Of a stretch of 32,005 nucleotides of DNA, positions 1 through 7,752 are shown piece after piece. Within the stretch, counting starts at the first letter, position 1; every line of letters starts with the position of its first letter. The DNA lies in contig DKND01000072.1 in NCBI GenBank assembly GCA_002470605.1, positions 5,785-37,789 of the forward strand, written 5' to 3'. A program made the position numbers and the translations under genes. This DNA comes from Opitutia bacterium UBA7397 (GTDB lineage Bacteria > Verrucomicrobiota > Verrucomicrobiia > Opitutales > UBA953). Under the pieces are notes generated by a model that saw only the letters and a program-made list of their open reading frames with translations, was not told the DNA's origin and did not search any database.

Positions 1-66
1 GAGGGTTTTCCGTGTTGCCAAGGGGCAGGGTGCTTCCCACAACCCACTTTTCAACCCGTTCCAACC

Positions 67-1365
67 ATGTCCTCCCTACAAGGCAATCTTCTCGTCGCGC
101 AAAGCGGCGGCCCCACCCCAGTTATCAACGCTAGCCTCGCCGGGGTTATCGCTGAAGCCTTGAAGCATGAGGACGAAATCGTCGAAATCTATGGCGGGCT
201 GAATGGTATCCAAGGCGTCCTTAACGAACAGCTTATCGACCTCGCTGCCGAATCTCAGCAGACTTTGCGCGCCCTGAGCCACACGCCTGGCGCCGCGCTC
301 GGTACCTGCCGCTATAAAGTGAAGAAGCAGGAGGATTTCGACCGCATCCTGCAGGTCTTCGAAGCCCATAACATCCGTTACTTCCATTATATCGGTGGTA
401 ATGACTCGCAAGATACCGCCGCCAAAATCGACGCCCTCGCGAAAGAGCGTGGCTATGAACTGCGTGTCGTCGGCGTTCCTAAGACAATCGACAACGACCT
501 GCCATTGACGGATCACTGCCCGGGCTTCGGTTCGGTGGCTAAGCATATCGGCGTCACCGTTCGCGAATTGTCGCTCGATAACGCTGCCATGGGCCAGAAC
601 GACTTCGTTTCTATCCTTGAAGTCATGGGTCGAAATGCAGGTTGGCTTGCCGCTTCTTCAGTCCTCGCCCACCGCAAGGAAAAGCGCGATGACCGCAATC
701 CTTCCAATACTCACTACGGCTGCAATGCGCCTCATATCGTGCTCTTGCCAGAAGTGCCTTTCAATGCTGACAACTTTATCCGTCGGGTTGAAGAGGTGTT
801 GAAGAATAACGGTCATTGCTTCGTCGTCGTCTCCGAAGGCGTGCAAGATGCCACGGGCAACTATCTGGGCGCAGACACCTCAAGCACCGATTCTTTTGGA
901 CACGCCGTTCTCGGTGGAGCCGGCGAATACCTACGTTCGCTCGTCGAAGAACGCTTTGATGGCGTGAAGGCACGCTCTTCGAAATTGGGTATCACCCAGC
1001 GCGCCGCTTCCCATAACGCTTCGAAGACCGACGTCGATGAGGCCGAGCTTTGTGGTCGCGAGGCTGTCAAGGCTGCGATCAATGGCGAATCCGGTAAGAT
1101 GGTCATCCTGGCTCGCTCGGAAAAAGAGAACTATGCGGTCCACACCCTTCTGGCCCCTTTGAACGAAATCGCCAATGGCGTTAAGGCCTTTCCAGAGAAA
1201 TGGATCGGCGAAGATCGCATGTCCATTCACCCAGATTTCATCCGTTACGCATTACCGCTGATTCAGGGAGAGTTGCAACTTCCTTACGATCAAGGTCTTC
1301 CGAAGTATGCCCAACTTTCGGCTAATCTGGTCCAGCGCCGTTTAGACAAGTACGTTACAGCCTGA
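67..1365 (+). CDS. pfp: PPi-dependent 6-phosphofructokinase
   Basis: Cytoplasmic glycolytic enzyme that reversibly phosphorylates fructose 6-phosphate to fructose 1,6-bisphosphate. The 432-residue protein shows the N-terminal nucleotide/phosphate loop (SGGPTPVINAS, about 13-23), GGNDS at 110-114, PKTIDND at 138-144 and MGRNAGW near 188. Asp113 and Lys139 replace the two glycines (E. coli PfkA Gly104 and Gly124) that allow ATP binding, and this Asp/Lys pair is the known mark of pyrophosphate-using enzymes. PPi use is therefore inferred from residues. The ATG has no clear Shine-Dalgarno sequence. The gene is followed directly by a strong terminator, so it is probably transcribed alone or ends an operon that starts left of the window. 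Confidence 0.93.
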   Translation: MSSLQGNLLVAQSGGPTPVINASLAGVIAEALKHEDEIVEIYGGLNGIQGVLNEQLIDLAAESQQTLRALSHTPGAALGTCRYKVKKQEDFDRILQVFEAHNIRYFHYIGGNDSQDTAAKIDALAKERGYELRVVGVPKTIDNDLPLTDHCPGFGSVAKHIGVTVRELSLDNAAMGQNDFVSILEVMGRNAGWLAASSVLAHRKEKRDDRNPSNTHYGCNAPHIVLLPEVPFNADNFIRRVEEVLKNNGHCFVVVSEGVQDATGNYLGADTSSTDSFGHAVLGGAGEYLRSLVEERFDGVKARSSKLGITQRAASHNASKTDVDEAELCGREAVKAAINGESGKMVILARSEKENYAVHTLLAPLNEIANGVKAFPEKWIGEDRMSIHPDFIRYALPLIQGELQLPYDQGLPKYAQLSANLVQRRLDKYVTA

Positions 1366-1381
1366 AGGCCGTTTTAAGTCT

Positions 1382-1413
1382 AAAAAGCCTACCCATTGGG
1401 GGTAGGCTTTTTT
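1382..1413 (+). terminator. Rho-independent terminator of pfp
   Basis: A perfect 13-bp stem (AAAAAGCCTACCC at 1382-1394 pairing with 1400-1412) closes a 5-nt loop and ends in a T run. It lies 16 bases after the pfp stop. The A-rich left arm could also let it work on the other strand. Confidence 0.92.
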
Positions 1414-1442
1414 GTTTACGGATTGCAAGAGCGGGTCGGGGC

Positions 1443-1448
1443 TTTAAT
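1443..1448 (+). promoter_or_regulatory. possible -10 box for the FecR gene pair
   Basis: TTTAAT matches the TATAAT consensus at 5 of 6 positions and lies 26 bases before the next start codon, just after the pfp terminator, where a new promoter is expected. No -35 box at normal spacing is convincing (TTGCAA at 1423 is only 14 bases upstream), so this is a weak call. Confidence 0.25.
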
Positions 1449-1474
1449 TCTATGAATTCTCCCCTAAGTCAATC

Positions 1475-2611
1475 ATGCGTATTTCTCTTAAGTCAGCCGC
1501 CTTGATACTCATCGCGCTTTTCCCCGCCCTCGCTTCAGCTGCTTTGCAGAACGGCAAGGTAGAGGTCGGTTTGGTTAAGGGTACATCGACATTGATCGAC
1601 CCTCAGACGATAAAGAAGCCTCTGGCTTCCGGTTTGGTTTTTCAAGAAGGGTACACTGTTGAGACAAACTTAGAATCAACCGCTGAACTCATTCTTTCGA
1701 ACGGTTCTACTTTGATCGTCAGCCCGAATACATTGCTGGAGGTTCGGACTTTTAAACAAGTCGCTTCCAGTTTAATCATCGAAGGTTCCTACCAGAAGCT
1801 CGACAAAGAGCCCAGCCCTTCGGTTACGGAAATTGAGGTCAAACGCGGTAAGGTTCTCGGCGAAGTCCGAAAGCTGAATCCGATGTCATCTTATACGATC
1901 AAGACTCCCGTCGGCGTCGCTCGTATTCGTGGTACGATTTACGAAGTCGGATACGAAGAGGATAAAAAGGGCATGGGAACTCTGAGCGTCAGTTGCGTCC
2001 GCGGCTCAGTGGAGGCTACGGTCTTTGCTTCGAGCTCCGGTCCTATTTCGGTTGCGCCAGGTACGCAGGTGACTGCCGTCGCTCCCGCCCCACCTAAGCC
2101 TGCCGCTGAAGAGAAGCCAGCTGCTGCCGCCGCTCCTGCCGGTACCGCCGCCGCTCCTGCCGGTACCGCCGCCGCTCCTGCCGCCGCTGAGCCTGCACCG
2201 CCTGCTCCCCCTGTGGCGCCTGTCACTATTACGAGTGCGGCTATGGATTCCAAAATGTTGAGTTCAATTTCGCAGACCCTAGCCTCATCGACTTCCCTTC
2301 CTCCTGCGATTGCTCAAGAAGTGAAGGCTCAGGCGGCAGCCGCACCGCCGCCGGTTGAGGTTAAGCCTGCTGCCGCCCCCGCTGCTGATGGAACCGCCGC
2401 CCCTGCTGCCGCCCCTGCTGCTGATGGAACGGCTAAGCCTGCGGAGTCCGCTCCGGCTTCAACTACGACCGCACCTTCGGCTCCTATGTCGACTTCAACC
2501 GGTGGCGGTGGTGGAAGCGCAATCGATCAGCTTGTGCAAAAAATTACCGATACGGTGCAGCAGAATGTTGAAAAAGCCGTCCAGACCAATCCGTCCGGCA
2601 CCGGAGGTTAA
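1475..2611 (+). CDS. secreted FecR-domain protein with Ala/Pro repeats
   Basis: A 378-residue protein of unknown role. A signal peptide (residues 1 to about 22, ending ALASA) is followed by a FecR-type domain to about residue 205, including the KTPVGVARIRGTIYEV signature of that family. Next comes a long Ala/Pro-rich linker (about 206-340) containing tandem 7- and 12-residue repeats, and a short hydrophilic tail ending in GTGG. Classical FecR regulators have a cytoplasmic anti-sigma domain and a membrane helix; both are absent here, so an iron-signalling role is not supported. A secreted or periplasmic structural or sensory role is possible. It is paralogous to the next gene, 18 bases downstream, which lacks the repeat linker. 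Confidence 0.82.
   Translation: MRISLKSAALILIALFPALASAALQNGKVEVGLVKGTSTLIDPQTIKKPLASGLVFQEGYTVETNLESTAELILSNGSTLIVSPNTLLEVRTFKQVASSLIIEGSYQKLDKEPSPSVTEIEVKRGKVLGEVRKLNPMSSYTIKTPVGVARIRGTIYEVGYEEDKKGMGTLSVSCVRGSVEATVFASSSGPISVAPGTQVTAVAPAPPKPAAEEKPAAAAAPAGTAAAPAGTAAAPAAAEPAPPAPPVAPVTITSAAMDSKMLSSISQTLASSTSLPPAIAQEVKAQAAAAPPPVEVKPAAAPAADGTAAPAAAPAADGTAKPAESAPASTTTAPSAPMSTSTGGGGGSAIDQLVQKITDTVQQNVEKAVQTNPSGTGG
2126..2182 (+). repeat. 21-bp tandem repeat, about 2.7 copies
   Basis: The unit GCCGCCGCTCCTGCCGGTAC plus C occurs at 2126-2146 and 2147-2167 and partly at 2168-2182. It encodes AAPAGTA-type heptads in the linker of the first FecR protein. The two full copies are identical in DNA, which suggests recent slippage expansion. 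Confidence 0.9.
2366..2430 (+). repeat. 36-bp period coding repeat, two copies
   Basis: A 29-base block at 2366-2394 recurs at 2402-2430 with one base difference, giving a 36-base period and a repeated PAAAPAADGTA dodecapeptide in the linker of the first FecR protein. Confidence 0.88.
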
Positions 2612-2629
2612 TTTCCCAAACGCAATTTT

Positions 2630-3634
2630 ATGTCCACGTTTTTTAAACCATTTCTGATCGTTGCCCTTGCTGCTTTACCTGGATTGGCCAGTGCGGCTTT
2701 GCAGAATGGTAAAGTCGAGGTCAGCCAAGTTTCGGGCCAAGTCACCATGATTGATGCAACTTCGCATCGTAAGGCCCTGACGACGGGCACCGTCTTCCAG
2801 CAAGGCACGCAAATCATCACGGCCGCCGATTCTTCTGCTGAACTTCAATTATCAAACGGCTCCACAATCTTGATCAGTCCGGACTCGCACTTGGAGCTCC
2901 GTACTTTCAGGCAGGTGCCTTCGCGTGACATTGTCGGAAGCGATTATCAGAAGGTAAGCAAGGAGCCTAGCCCCTCGGTGACCGAAGTGATGCTTTTAAA
3001 GGGGAAAATCGTCGGTGAAGTCAGGAAGTTGAATCCATCATCCACCTATACGGTTAAGACTCCGGTAGGTCTGGTGGCTATTCGCGGCACTGTTTACACG
3101 GTCGAATGCGGCAAATCTAATACCGGACTTGATAAGATTGAGGTGGAATGCGTGCGCGGAGCCGTTGAGGCGACGATTTATGAATATGGCATGGGTCCGG
3201 TGGCGATTGCTCCTAGCCGTCGCTTAACGGCCAACGTGACGGCCGTTAAAGATCCGATTTTAAATCCTCCTAACCTCGTTGCGACTAAGTTGCCTGAATT
3301 AGGACGCAATATCTCCGCCGTCGAAGTCTATATGGCCGAGATGAGTTCGGTACAGCTCCGTGATCTCTCAGCAAATTTGGTAAAGTCATCTTCGTTGCCT
3401 CCGGAAGTTTCGGATGGCATCGAGGAAATAGCTAAAAAGGCCCCTGGTCGCCCGGATGCTCCTGCTGAAATCAAGAAAGACGTTCCGCCCGTGCCGCCTT
3501 CAATCAGCCATATTCCGCAGTCAAATACACCTAGTTCCGGCTCTACTGGGCCAGTTTTGCAGCAGATTCTCGATAACGTGCAGAAGCTCGTGGAAAAGAA
3601 CGAGCAGCCTAATCCGTCGCCTACGGCGGGTTAA
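2630..3634 (+). CDS. secreted FecR-domain protein, paralogue
   Basis: A 334-residue paralogue of the upstream gene. The mature N-terminus after the signal peptide (cleavage after GLASA, about residue 22) is almost identical in both (AALQNGKVEV). The FecR core is conserved, with KTPVGLVAIRGTVYTVE near 145-160 and EVRKLNPSSTYT before it. The C-terminus (QQILDNVQKLVEKNEQPNP) matches the tail of the first protein, but the middle region is different and lacks the Ala/Pro repeats. There is no membrane helix apart from the signal peptide and no anti-sigma domain. The 18-base gap and shared orientation indicate one transcript. The function is unknown; tandem duplication followed by divergence of the linker is the simplest history. 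Confidence 0.82.
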   Translation: MSTFFKPFLIVALAALPGLASAALQNGKVEVSQVSGQVTMIDATSHRKALTTGTVFQQGTQIITAADSSAELQLSNGSTILISPDSHLELRTFRQVPSRDIVGSDYQKVSKEPSPSVTEVMLLKGKIVGEVRKLNPSSTYTVKTPVGLVAIRGTVYTVECGKSNTGLDKIEVECVRGAVEATIYEYGMGPVAIAPSRRLTANVTAVKDPILNPPNLVATKLPELGRNISAVEVYMAEMSSVQLRDLSANLVKSSSLPPEVSDGIEEIAKKAPGRPDAPAEIKKDVPPVPPSISHIPQSNTPSSGSTGPVLQQILDNVQKLVEKNEQPNPSPTAG

Positions 3635-3726
3635 GCACCATTGTCTTCGTCTGCCTTGGATGGTGTAGGGTTACCTAGATGTTTTCTCCGCTCGCTTTAA
3701 AGTCAGCGGGTTCTCATCCTATTTTT

Positions 3727-4356
3727 ATGCCGATTGCAGGAAAGTTTATCACCCTTGAGGGGGGAGAGGGGGCAGGTAAATCTACCCAAGTAGCTCGTTT
3801 GGCTGAGCGGCTTGAAGCCAAGGGTGCAACGGTTTTGCGCCTCCGTGAGCCAGGGGGCACCGCCTTAGGCGAGCAAATGCGGGCGGTCTTAAAGCAACCT
3901 GGATCGATGATCGTACCGCAAGCGGAAGCGCTGCTCTTTGCCGCGTGCCGGGCTCAGCTCGTCAGCGAAGTCATTAGGCCGAGTCTGTCCGCTGGGTCTG
4001 TCGTCCTCTGCGATCGATTCATTGATTCGACGGTAGCTTATCAAGCCGCCGGTCGTGGTTTGGAGCGAAACCTGATTGATGCCGCCAATCGACTGGCGTG
4101 TGGCACCGTCTGTCCGGATTTGACCATCCTACTCGATCTCGATCCGGCGCATGGTCTTGGTCGAGCTTCTTTGCGGGATCATGGGAAGCACGATCGATTC
4201 GAGGCTTTAGAGGCCGGCTTCCATCAGAGGGTCAGGGCGATGTACCACGCGTTGGCCAAAGCAGAACCCCAACGCTTCTTTTTGGTCGATGCCACGCAAA
4301 CTCCCGAAAAAATCTCCGAGATAATCTGGCATGAAGTCCAACGCCGTTTCCTCTGA
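3727..4356 (+). CDS. tmk: thymidylate kinase
   Basis: Phosphorylates dTMP to dTDP with ATP in the cytoplasm, supplying DNA synthesis. The P-loop EGGEGAGKST lies at about residues 10-19, the DRF substrate motif follows in VLCDRFIDSTVAYQ, and the LID region (GRASLRDHGKHDRF) carries arginines, as in E. coli-type enzymes. I chose the internal ATG at 3727, which gives 209 residues, the usual family length with the P-loop close to the N-terminus. The upstream ATG at 3679 would add 16 residues with no family counterpart, although a weak GTAGGG precedes it. The gene overlaps the delta-prime gene by 26 bases, a pairing seen in many bacteria. Confidence 0.93.
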   Translation: MPIAGKFITLEGGEGAGKSTQVARLAERLEAKGATVLRLREPGGTALGEQMRAVLKQPGSMIVPQAEALLFAACRAQLVSEVIRPSLSAGSVVLCDRFIDSTVAYQAAGRGLERNLIDAANRLACGTVCPDLTILLDLDPAHGLGRASLRDHGKHDRFEALEAGFHQRVRAMYHALAKAEPQRFFLVDATQTPEKISEIIWHEVQRRFL

Positions 4357-5281
4357 CCTCTCGGCCCTGCCAGCCTTGAAAGTACTTTTGCGCGCTCGCG
4401 CCGAAGGGCGGATGCCGCATGCCGTCTTATTGACGGGGGCGGACGATGTGTTGCTCGAAAAAGCGGCGGAAAAGTTAGCCGCCATCCATCTGGACGACCT
4501 GAACCCCGTCGAAAGTCCGGATTGCCGCGTTCTTCGTCCCGCGAAAAGGTCGCGGCGCATTAATATTGAGAGTACGCAGCAAGTGGTCGCCGGGCTGCAT
4601 CTGACTTCTCTCGGAGCCCGTAGGGTTGTGATCGTCCATGAACCTGACCGCTTCGAGCCTGCGGCGGCGAACGCTTTTCTTAAGTCATTGGAAGAGCCAC
4701 CGCCAGGCACCTTGATCATCTTACAGACGACAAATTACTACCGCGTCATGGTTACGATTTTGAGCCGTTGCTTGCGATTCCATATTGGTGGCCAGGCTTC
4801 GGCGGTTACCGATCCGGCTTGGTTGGATTGGTTGCGGGAGTTCGACCGTCTGATGGCCAGGATGGTGAACGGCCCAAGCAGTCCGACTTCCCGCGTGTCC
4901 GAGGTATTTATTCCTTTGTATGCCTTATGCGCGCGTTTCGAGGTTTTGCAGGAACTCTTTGTTGACGAAGCCCTGAAAGATGCGCCGCCCCCTCCACCTA
5001 GCGATGACGATGAGGACGAAATTGAAGAAGCCCATGAGGCGTCGGTGCGCCGGGGGGTCCGGCACCGAATGTTGGTTTCGATCGAAGAACGGCTCCGGCT
5101 TTTGGGCCGGGCTCATCCGGAGTGCGGGGCTCAGGTCGCCATGGCGGTGGAATACCTGGAAGAGGCCCGTGCCCGGCTTGAACTTAGCTATCAGGCGGTA
5201 GCAGCCATGGAGCAGTTTTTCTTACAAACATTGAGAACCTTCGCGGTCCGTGTCCGCCGGGAGCCTCTCGGCTTACGATAG
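4331..5281 (+). CDS. holB: DNA polymerase III delta-prime-like subunit
   Basis: Clamp-loader component of the replicative polymerase. The 316-residue protein has the delta-prime hallmark EPDRFEPAAANAFLKSLEEPPPGTLIILQ followed by ILSRCLRFH (about 100-155). The N-terminal nucleotide loop is degenerate (GADDVLLEKA, with no GxGKT), as expected for delta-prime, which does not hydrolyse ATP. The four zinc-binding cysteines are not evident. A proline run and acidic stretch (PPPPPSDDDEDEIEE, about 218-232) interrupts the C-terminal part and appears lineage-specific. The start overlaps the end of tmk, implying translational coupling. Assignment to delta-prime rather than gamma/tau rests on the degenerate loop and the tmk neighbour. 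Confidence 0.85.
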   Translation: MKSNAVSSDLSALPALKVLLRARAEGRMPHAVLLTGADDVLLEKAAEKLAAIHLDDLNPVESPDCRVLRPAKRSRRINIESTQQVVAGLHLTSLGARRVVIVHEPDRFEPAAANAFLKSLEEPPPGTLIILQTTNYYRVMVTILSRCLRFHIGGQASAVTDPAWLDWLREFDRLMARMVNGPSSPTSRVSEVFIPLYALCARFEVLQELFVDEALKDAPPPPPSDDDEDEIEEAHEASVRRGVRHRMLVSIEERLRLLGRAHPECGAQVAMAVEYLEEARARLELSYQAVAAMEQFFLQTLRTFAVRVRREPLGLR

Positions 5282-5331
5282 TCCCGCTGCTATTTGAAAC
5301 TTTACCCCCTAAAAGGAGTTATACTTTAAAG

Positions 5332-5904
5332 ATGCCCCAGGACGAGCCGCTGCTCCCCGATGATGTGGAGGATAAGAGGCTGATGCTTTTAGTGGCAGGC
5401 GGCGACGACGACGCACTCCGGCTTTTAGTTCATCGTCATCACCCGCGATTGGTAGGCTATTTACGGGGTGAAGTAGGCTCCCTGGCCACGGCGGAAGAGT
5501 TGGCGATGGAAGTCTTCATTCGTCTACATCGGGCGGCGAATCGCTGGCGGCCCGAGGCCAAGCTCAGCACTTACTTGATTCACATCGCCCGTAATCTGGT
5601 TCTAAATGAATGGCGTAGACGCGGCCGTAAGCCCACTACGGCCTTGGATTCCACTCCGGAGCCAGGCGATCAGAGCCAAACATCCGCCCGCCGACTAAAC
5701 GAGCTTGATGAAGCCTTTCAGCGGGCGATCGCGCAGCTCCCCGCCGAACAGCGTACGGCTATCCTGCTGGTCGTGCAGCAGGAGCTGGCCTATGAGGATA
5801 TCGCCGAAATCATGGATGCGCCTGTTTCTTCGGTCAAAACTTGGATACATCGCGCCCGTGCCCGGCTCCGCGAGCTCCTCAAAGACTTTTATGGACCCGC
5901 TTAA
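5332..5904 (+). CDS. ECF-type RNA polymerase sigma factor
   Basis: A 190-residue sigma-70 family protein. Region 2 spans about residues 18-90 (TAEELAMEVFIRLHRAANRW, then LSTYLIHIARNLVLNEWRRR). Region 4 spans about 125-180 (LPAEQRTAILLVVQQELAYEDIAEI, then PVSSVKTWIHRARARLRELL), with the helix-turn-helix at SVKTWIHRARARL. Regions 1 and 3 are absent, typical of extracytoplasmic-function sigma factors. AAAAGGAG at 5311-5318 is one of the few clear Shine-Dalgarno sequences in the window, but it sits a long 13 bases before the ATG. The next two small genes are probably its regulator and a target or partner. The promoters it recognises cannot be read from here. Confidence 0.9.
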   Translation: MPQDEPLLPDDVEDKRLMLLVAGGDDDALRLLVHRHHPRLVGYLRGEVGSLATAEELAMEVFIRLHRAANRWRPEAKLSTYLIHIARNLVLNEWRRRGRKPTTALDSTPEPGDQSQTSARRLNELDEAFQRAIAQLPAEQRTAILLVVQQELAYEDIAEIMDAPVSSVKTWIHRARARLRELLKDFYGPA

Positions 5905-5953
5905 TCTCTGCAACTTCGCCGTTTCTACGGTGTTTAACCTATCGAACTGAACT

Positions 5954-6319
5954 ATGGATAACTCCGATCAATCCACCTTCGAACAAGACCTCTCGGCCGC
6001 GCTAAGTCGCAAGGCCGCCGTGGTGGTTCCTGGGTTTGCGGACCGAGTCGTCGCGGTCGTCCAGGTCAAGCGCCGTCGCGCGAACTTAATCCGTTGGAGT
6101 TCGTGGATTACCACCGCCGCGGCCGCCTGCTTAGTCACCGTTTTCCTCACCAAAGAACCGTCGGAAGAGTCTTTGATCAAACAGACACGCGCATTGCTCG
6201 CCAGTGATGAATCTGCCCAATTCAATGAAATCTTAGGCTTGGCCGATGATCTCTCAGTGTTGGCACCCGTCATCGAGAAATCCACCCTGGTGGATGTCCT
6301 CACTTCTCCGGGTTCTTGA
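5954..6319 (+). CDS. small membrane protein, anti-sigma position
   Basis: A 121-residue protein of no family I recognise. It has a hydrophilic N-terminus (about 1-46) ending in a basic patch (KRRRANLIR), one membrane helix at about 47-66 (WSSWITTAAAACLVTVFL) and a short acidic extracytoplasmic tail. A cytoplasmic N-terminus, single helix and position right after an ECF sigma gene fit an anti-sigma factor, but the zinc-binding HxxxCxxC motif of common anti-sigma domains is missing, so this role is inferred from context only. It is followed immediately by the next gene, probably on the same transcript. Confidence 0.6.
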   Translation: MDNSDQSTFEQDLSAALSRKAAVVVPGFADRVVAVVQVKRRRANLIRWSSWITTAAAACLVTVFLTKEPSEESLIKQTRALLASDESAQFNEILGLADDLSVLAPVIEKSTLVDVLTSPGS

Positions 6320-6324
6320 TCCCC

Positions 6325-6879
6325 ATGAAGTTCGCGCCTTTTTTCTTTGCCCTTGGGTTGGCCATGAATGCCTGGGCAGCGGATGCCGCGGCCGGAAAAG
6401 GTTCGGCGGATGCTGCGCCGTCAGCCGAAGAAATTCAGACCATCCGTAAGATTTTGGAACTCCCCCCCGAACGCCTTTCGCGTATCCGCGGAGCGATCGA
6501 ACACATTGAGAAGATGCCCCTGGGGGCTCGGAAAGAATTCGCCGATAAATTGGCGAAATTTGAAACCGCCACTCCGGAAGAACGACGCAAGCTGACCAAG
6601 GAGCTACGCGAACGCGGTGGCTTCAGCGGCCGAGTGCTGGAACACTATTTCAAATCCCTCCCGCCGGAGAAAGTGAAGGAAGAGCGGGCCCGCATCAACG
6701 GACTCAGTCCCGAGCAACGTCAGGAATTTATTCGCCAGCAAGCCGAACGTTTTTCCGTCGAGTTGGCCAAAGAGGGTGAAAAAAAGTCGGGCGGGGAAAA
6801 GAAGGCGGTAAAGCGTCCTAAGGGCGACGAGACGCATCCTGAAGGGTCTGCGACGACGCCTCCTCCGGTCATTCAATAA
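6325..6879 (+). CDS. secreted charged helical protein, DUF3106-like
   Basis: A 184-residue protein with a signal peptide (MKFAPFFFALGLAMNAWA, cleavage near residue 18). The mature part is rich in Glu, Lys and Arg with repeated P-E-R/E-x-R units (LPPERLSRI, ATPEERRKL, LPPEKVKEE, LSPEQRQEF), a pattern I associate with DUF3106-type and Spy-like periplasmic helical proteins. The C-terminus is Lys-rich and then Pro/Thr-rich. I chose the ATG at 6325, which gives a clean signal peptide; an in-frame TTG at 6316 would overlap the previous stop. A role in envelope stress together with the upstream ECF sigma factor is plausible but not shown. Its stop lies three bases from the stop of the convergent acyltransferase gene. 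Confidence 0.65.
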   Translation: MKFAPFFFALGLAMNAWAADAAAGKGSADAAPSAEEIQTIRKILELPPERLSRIRGAIEHIEKMPLGARKEFADKLAKFETATPEERRKLTKELRERGGFSGRVLEHYFKSLPPEKVKEERARINGLSPEQRQEFIRQQAERFSVELAKEGEKKSGGEKKAVKRPKGDETHPEGSATTPPPVIQ

Positions 6880-6882
6880 CGA

Positions 6883-7743
6883 TTAATCTGGGCGCGATTG
6901 GCCGTGCTTCCATCGGTCGTGCGCCCAGAGCCATTCCGCGCAGGCTTCATCGCTGGAACGTAATCTTTCAGCCAGCCAGTTATTCGATTCTACGGTCAGG
7001 CCAGCCGAGTCTTTCGCATGAAGCGTCACGGAGTGCAGCCGGCAACGCCAGAAGCTTTGACGCTCCGCCCAGAAAATCCGACTTTCCGCCCCGAAGCGCT
7101 GCGCGATGATTCCTGGAAGGTCCGTGGCGAGGCAAGGGCTGCCCATGAAGTCGACGGAAATTCCTTGAGGGGTATTCTGGTCAAACAGGATGCACGTAAC
7201 CTGTTTTTCGCGGACCGCCTTCATGGCTCGGCCAAAGCCTTCTCGGCGTGAAACCAAATGCATCCCGAAACGTTCGCGCGCGTCCTTGATCCACGTATTG
7301 GCGCCCGGTTGGTTGAGCGGGCGGAAAAGCACAACCCACTCTCTTTCAGCAAGCTTGGGGTGAAGCAGCGCGACGGCTGTCATCATCTCCATGAGCGTGA
7401 AATGCGGAACAAAGAGCACGATGCCTTCCGCGGTCTCGATCAGGCTGGAGGGGCCTCGCAGCATGCTCTCATCAAGGCTAACGCGACTGCGGATTTCTTC
7501 GGTTGAAAGCAGCGGTGAGGCGATGGAGAAAAGGCCCATCTCCGCCGCCCGTCGGCAGGAGGTTTGACCGATGCGTTTCACCCACGCGTCATCACGATCA
7601 GGAAAGGCCGCCCGGAGATTACGGGTGACGACTTTCCTGCGTAGCATCCATAGCACTAAGCCCCAGCCGGCGGCGTTGATCCGGGCGAAACCTTCAGGTA
7701 GGCGTGCCAAGAGCCAGGCATAGGTCGCGATGAATGGTCGCAT
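6883..7743 (-). CDS. LpxL/HtrB-type lysophospholipid acyltransferase
   Basis: Probable inner-membrane acyltransferase that adds a secondary acyl chain to lipid A or a related lipid. The 286-residue protein shows the HX4E catalytic motif (His114 to Glu119 in FVPHFTLMEMM) and the downstream ILFDQNTPQGISVDFMG and TDLPGIIAQRFGA blocks typical of the LpxL/LpxM family. A hydrophobic N-terminal stretch (about 5-35) suits membrane attachment. It begins 9 bases after the stop of the P-loop gene, so aroC, the P-loop gene and this gene appear to form one minus-strand operon. An outer membrane with lipid A is implied. Which LpxL/M/P specificity applies cannot be told. Confidence 0.85.
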   Translation of the reverse strand: MRPFIATYAWLLARLPEGFARINAAGWGLVLWMLRRKVVTRNLRAAFPDRDDAWVKRIGQTSCRRAAEMGLFSIASPLLSTEEIRSRVSLDESMLRGPSSLIETAEGIVLFVPHFTLMEMMTAVALLHPKLAEREWVVLFRPLNQPGANTWIKDARERFGMHLVSRREGFGRAMKAVREKQVTCILFDQNTPQGISVDFMGSPCLATDLPGIIAQRFGAESRIFWAERQSFWRCRLHSVTLHAKDSAGLTVESNNWLAERLRSSDEACAEWLWAHDRWKHGQSRPD

Positions 7744-7752
7744 GGGGTTTTC

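Noticed and set aside
1939..2253. A 104-residue Ala/Gly-rich frame on the minus strand
   Set aside because: It is the shadow of the Ala/Pro repeat region of the first FecR gene; GC-rich codon bias keeps the opposite strand open.
3636..3665. CACCAT/ATGGTG inverted repeat after the second FecR gene
   Set aside because: A 6-bp stem with an 18-base loop and no T run does not make a credible terminator.
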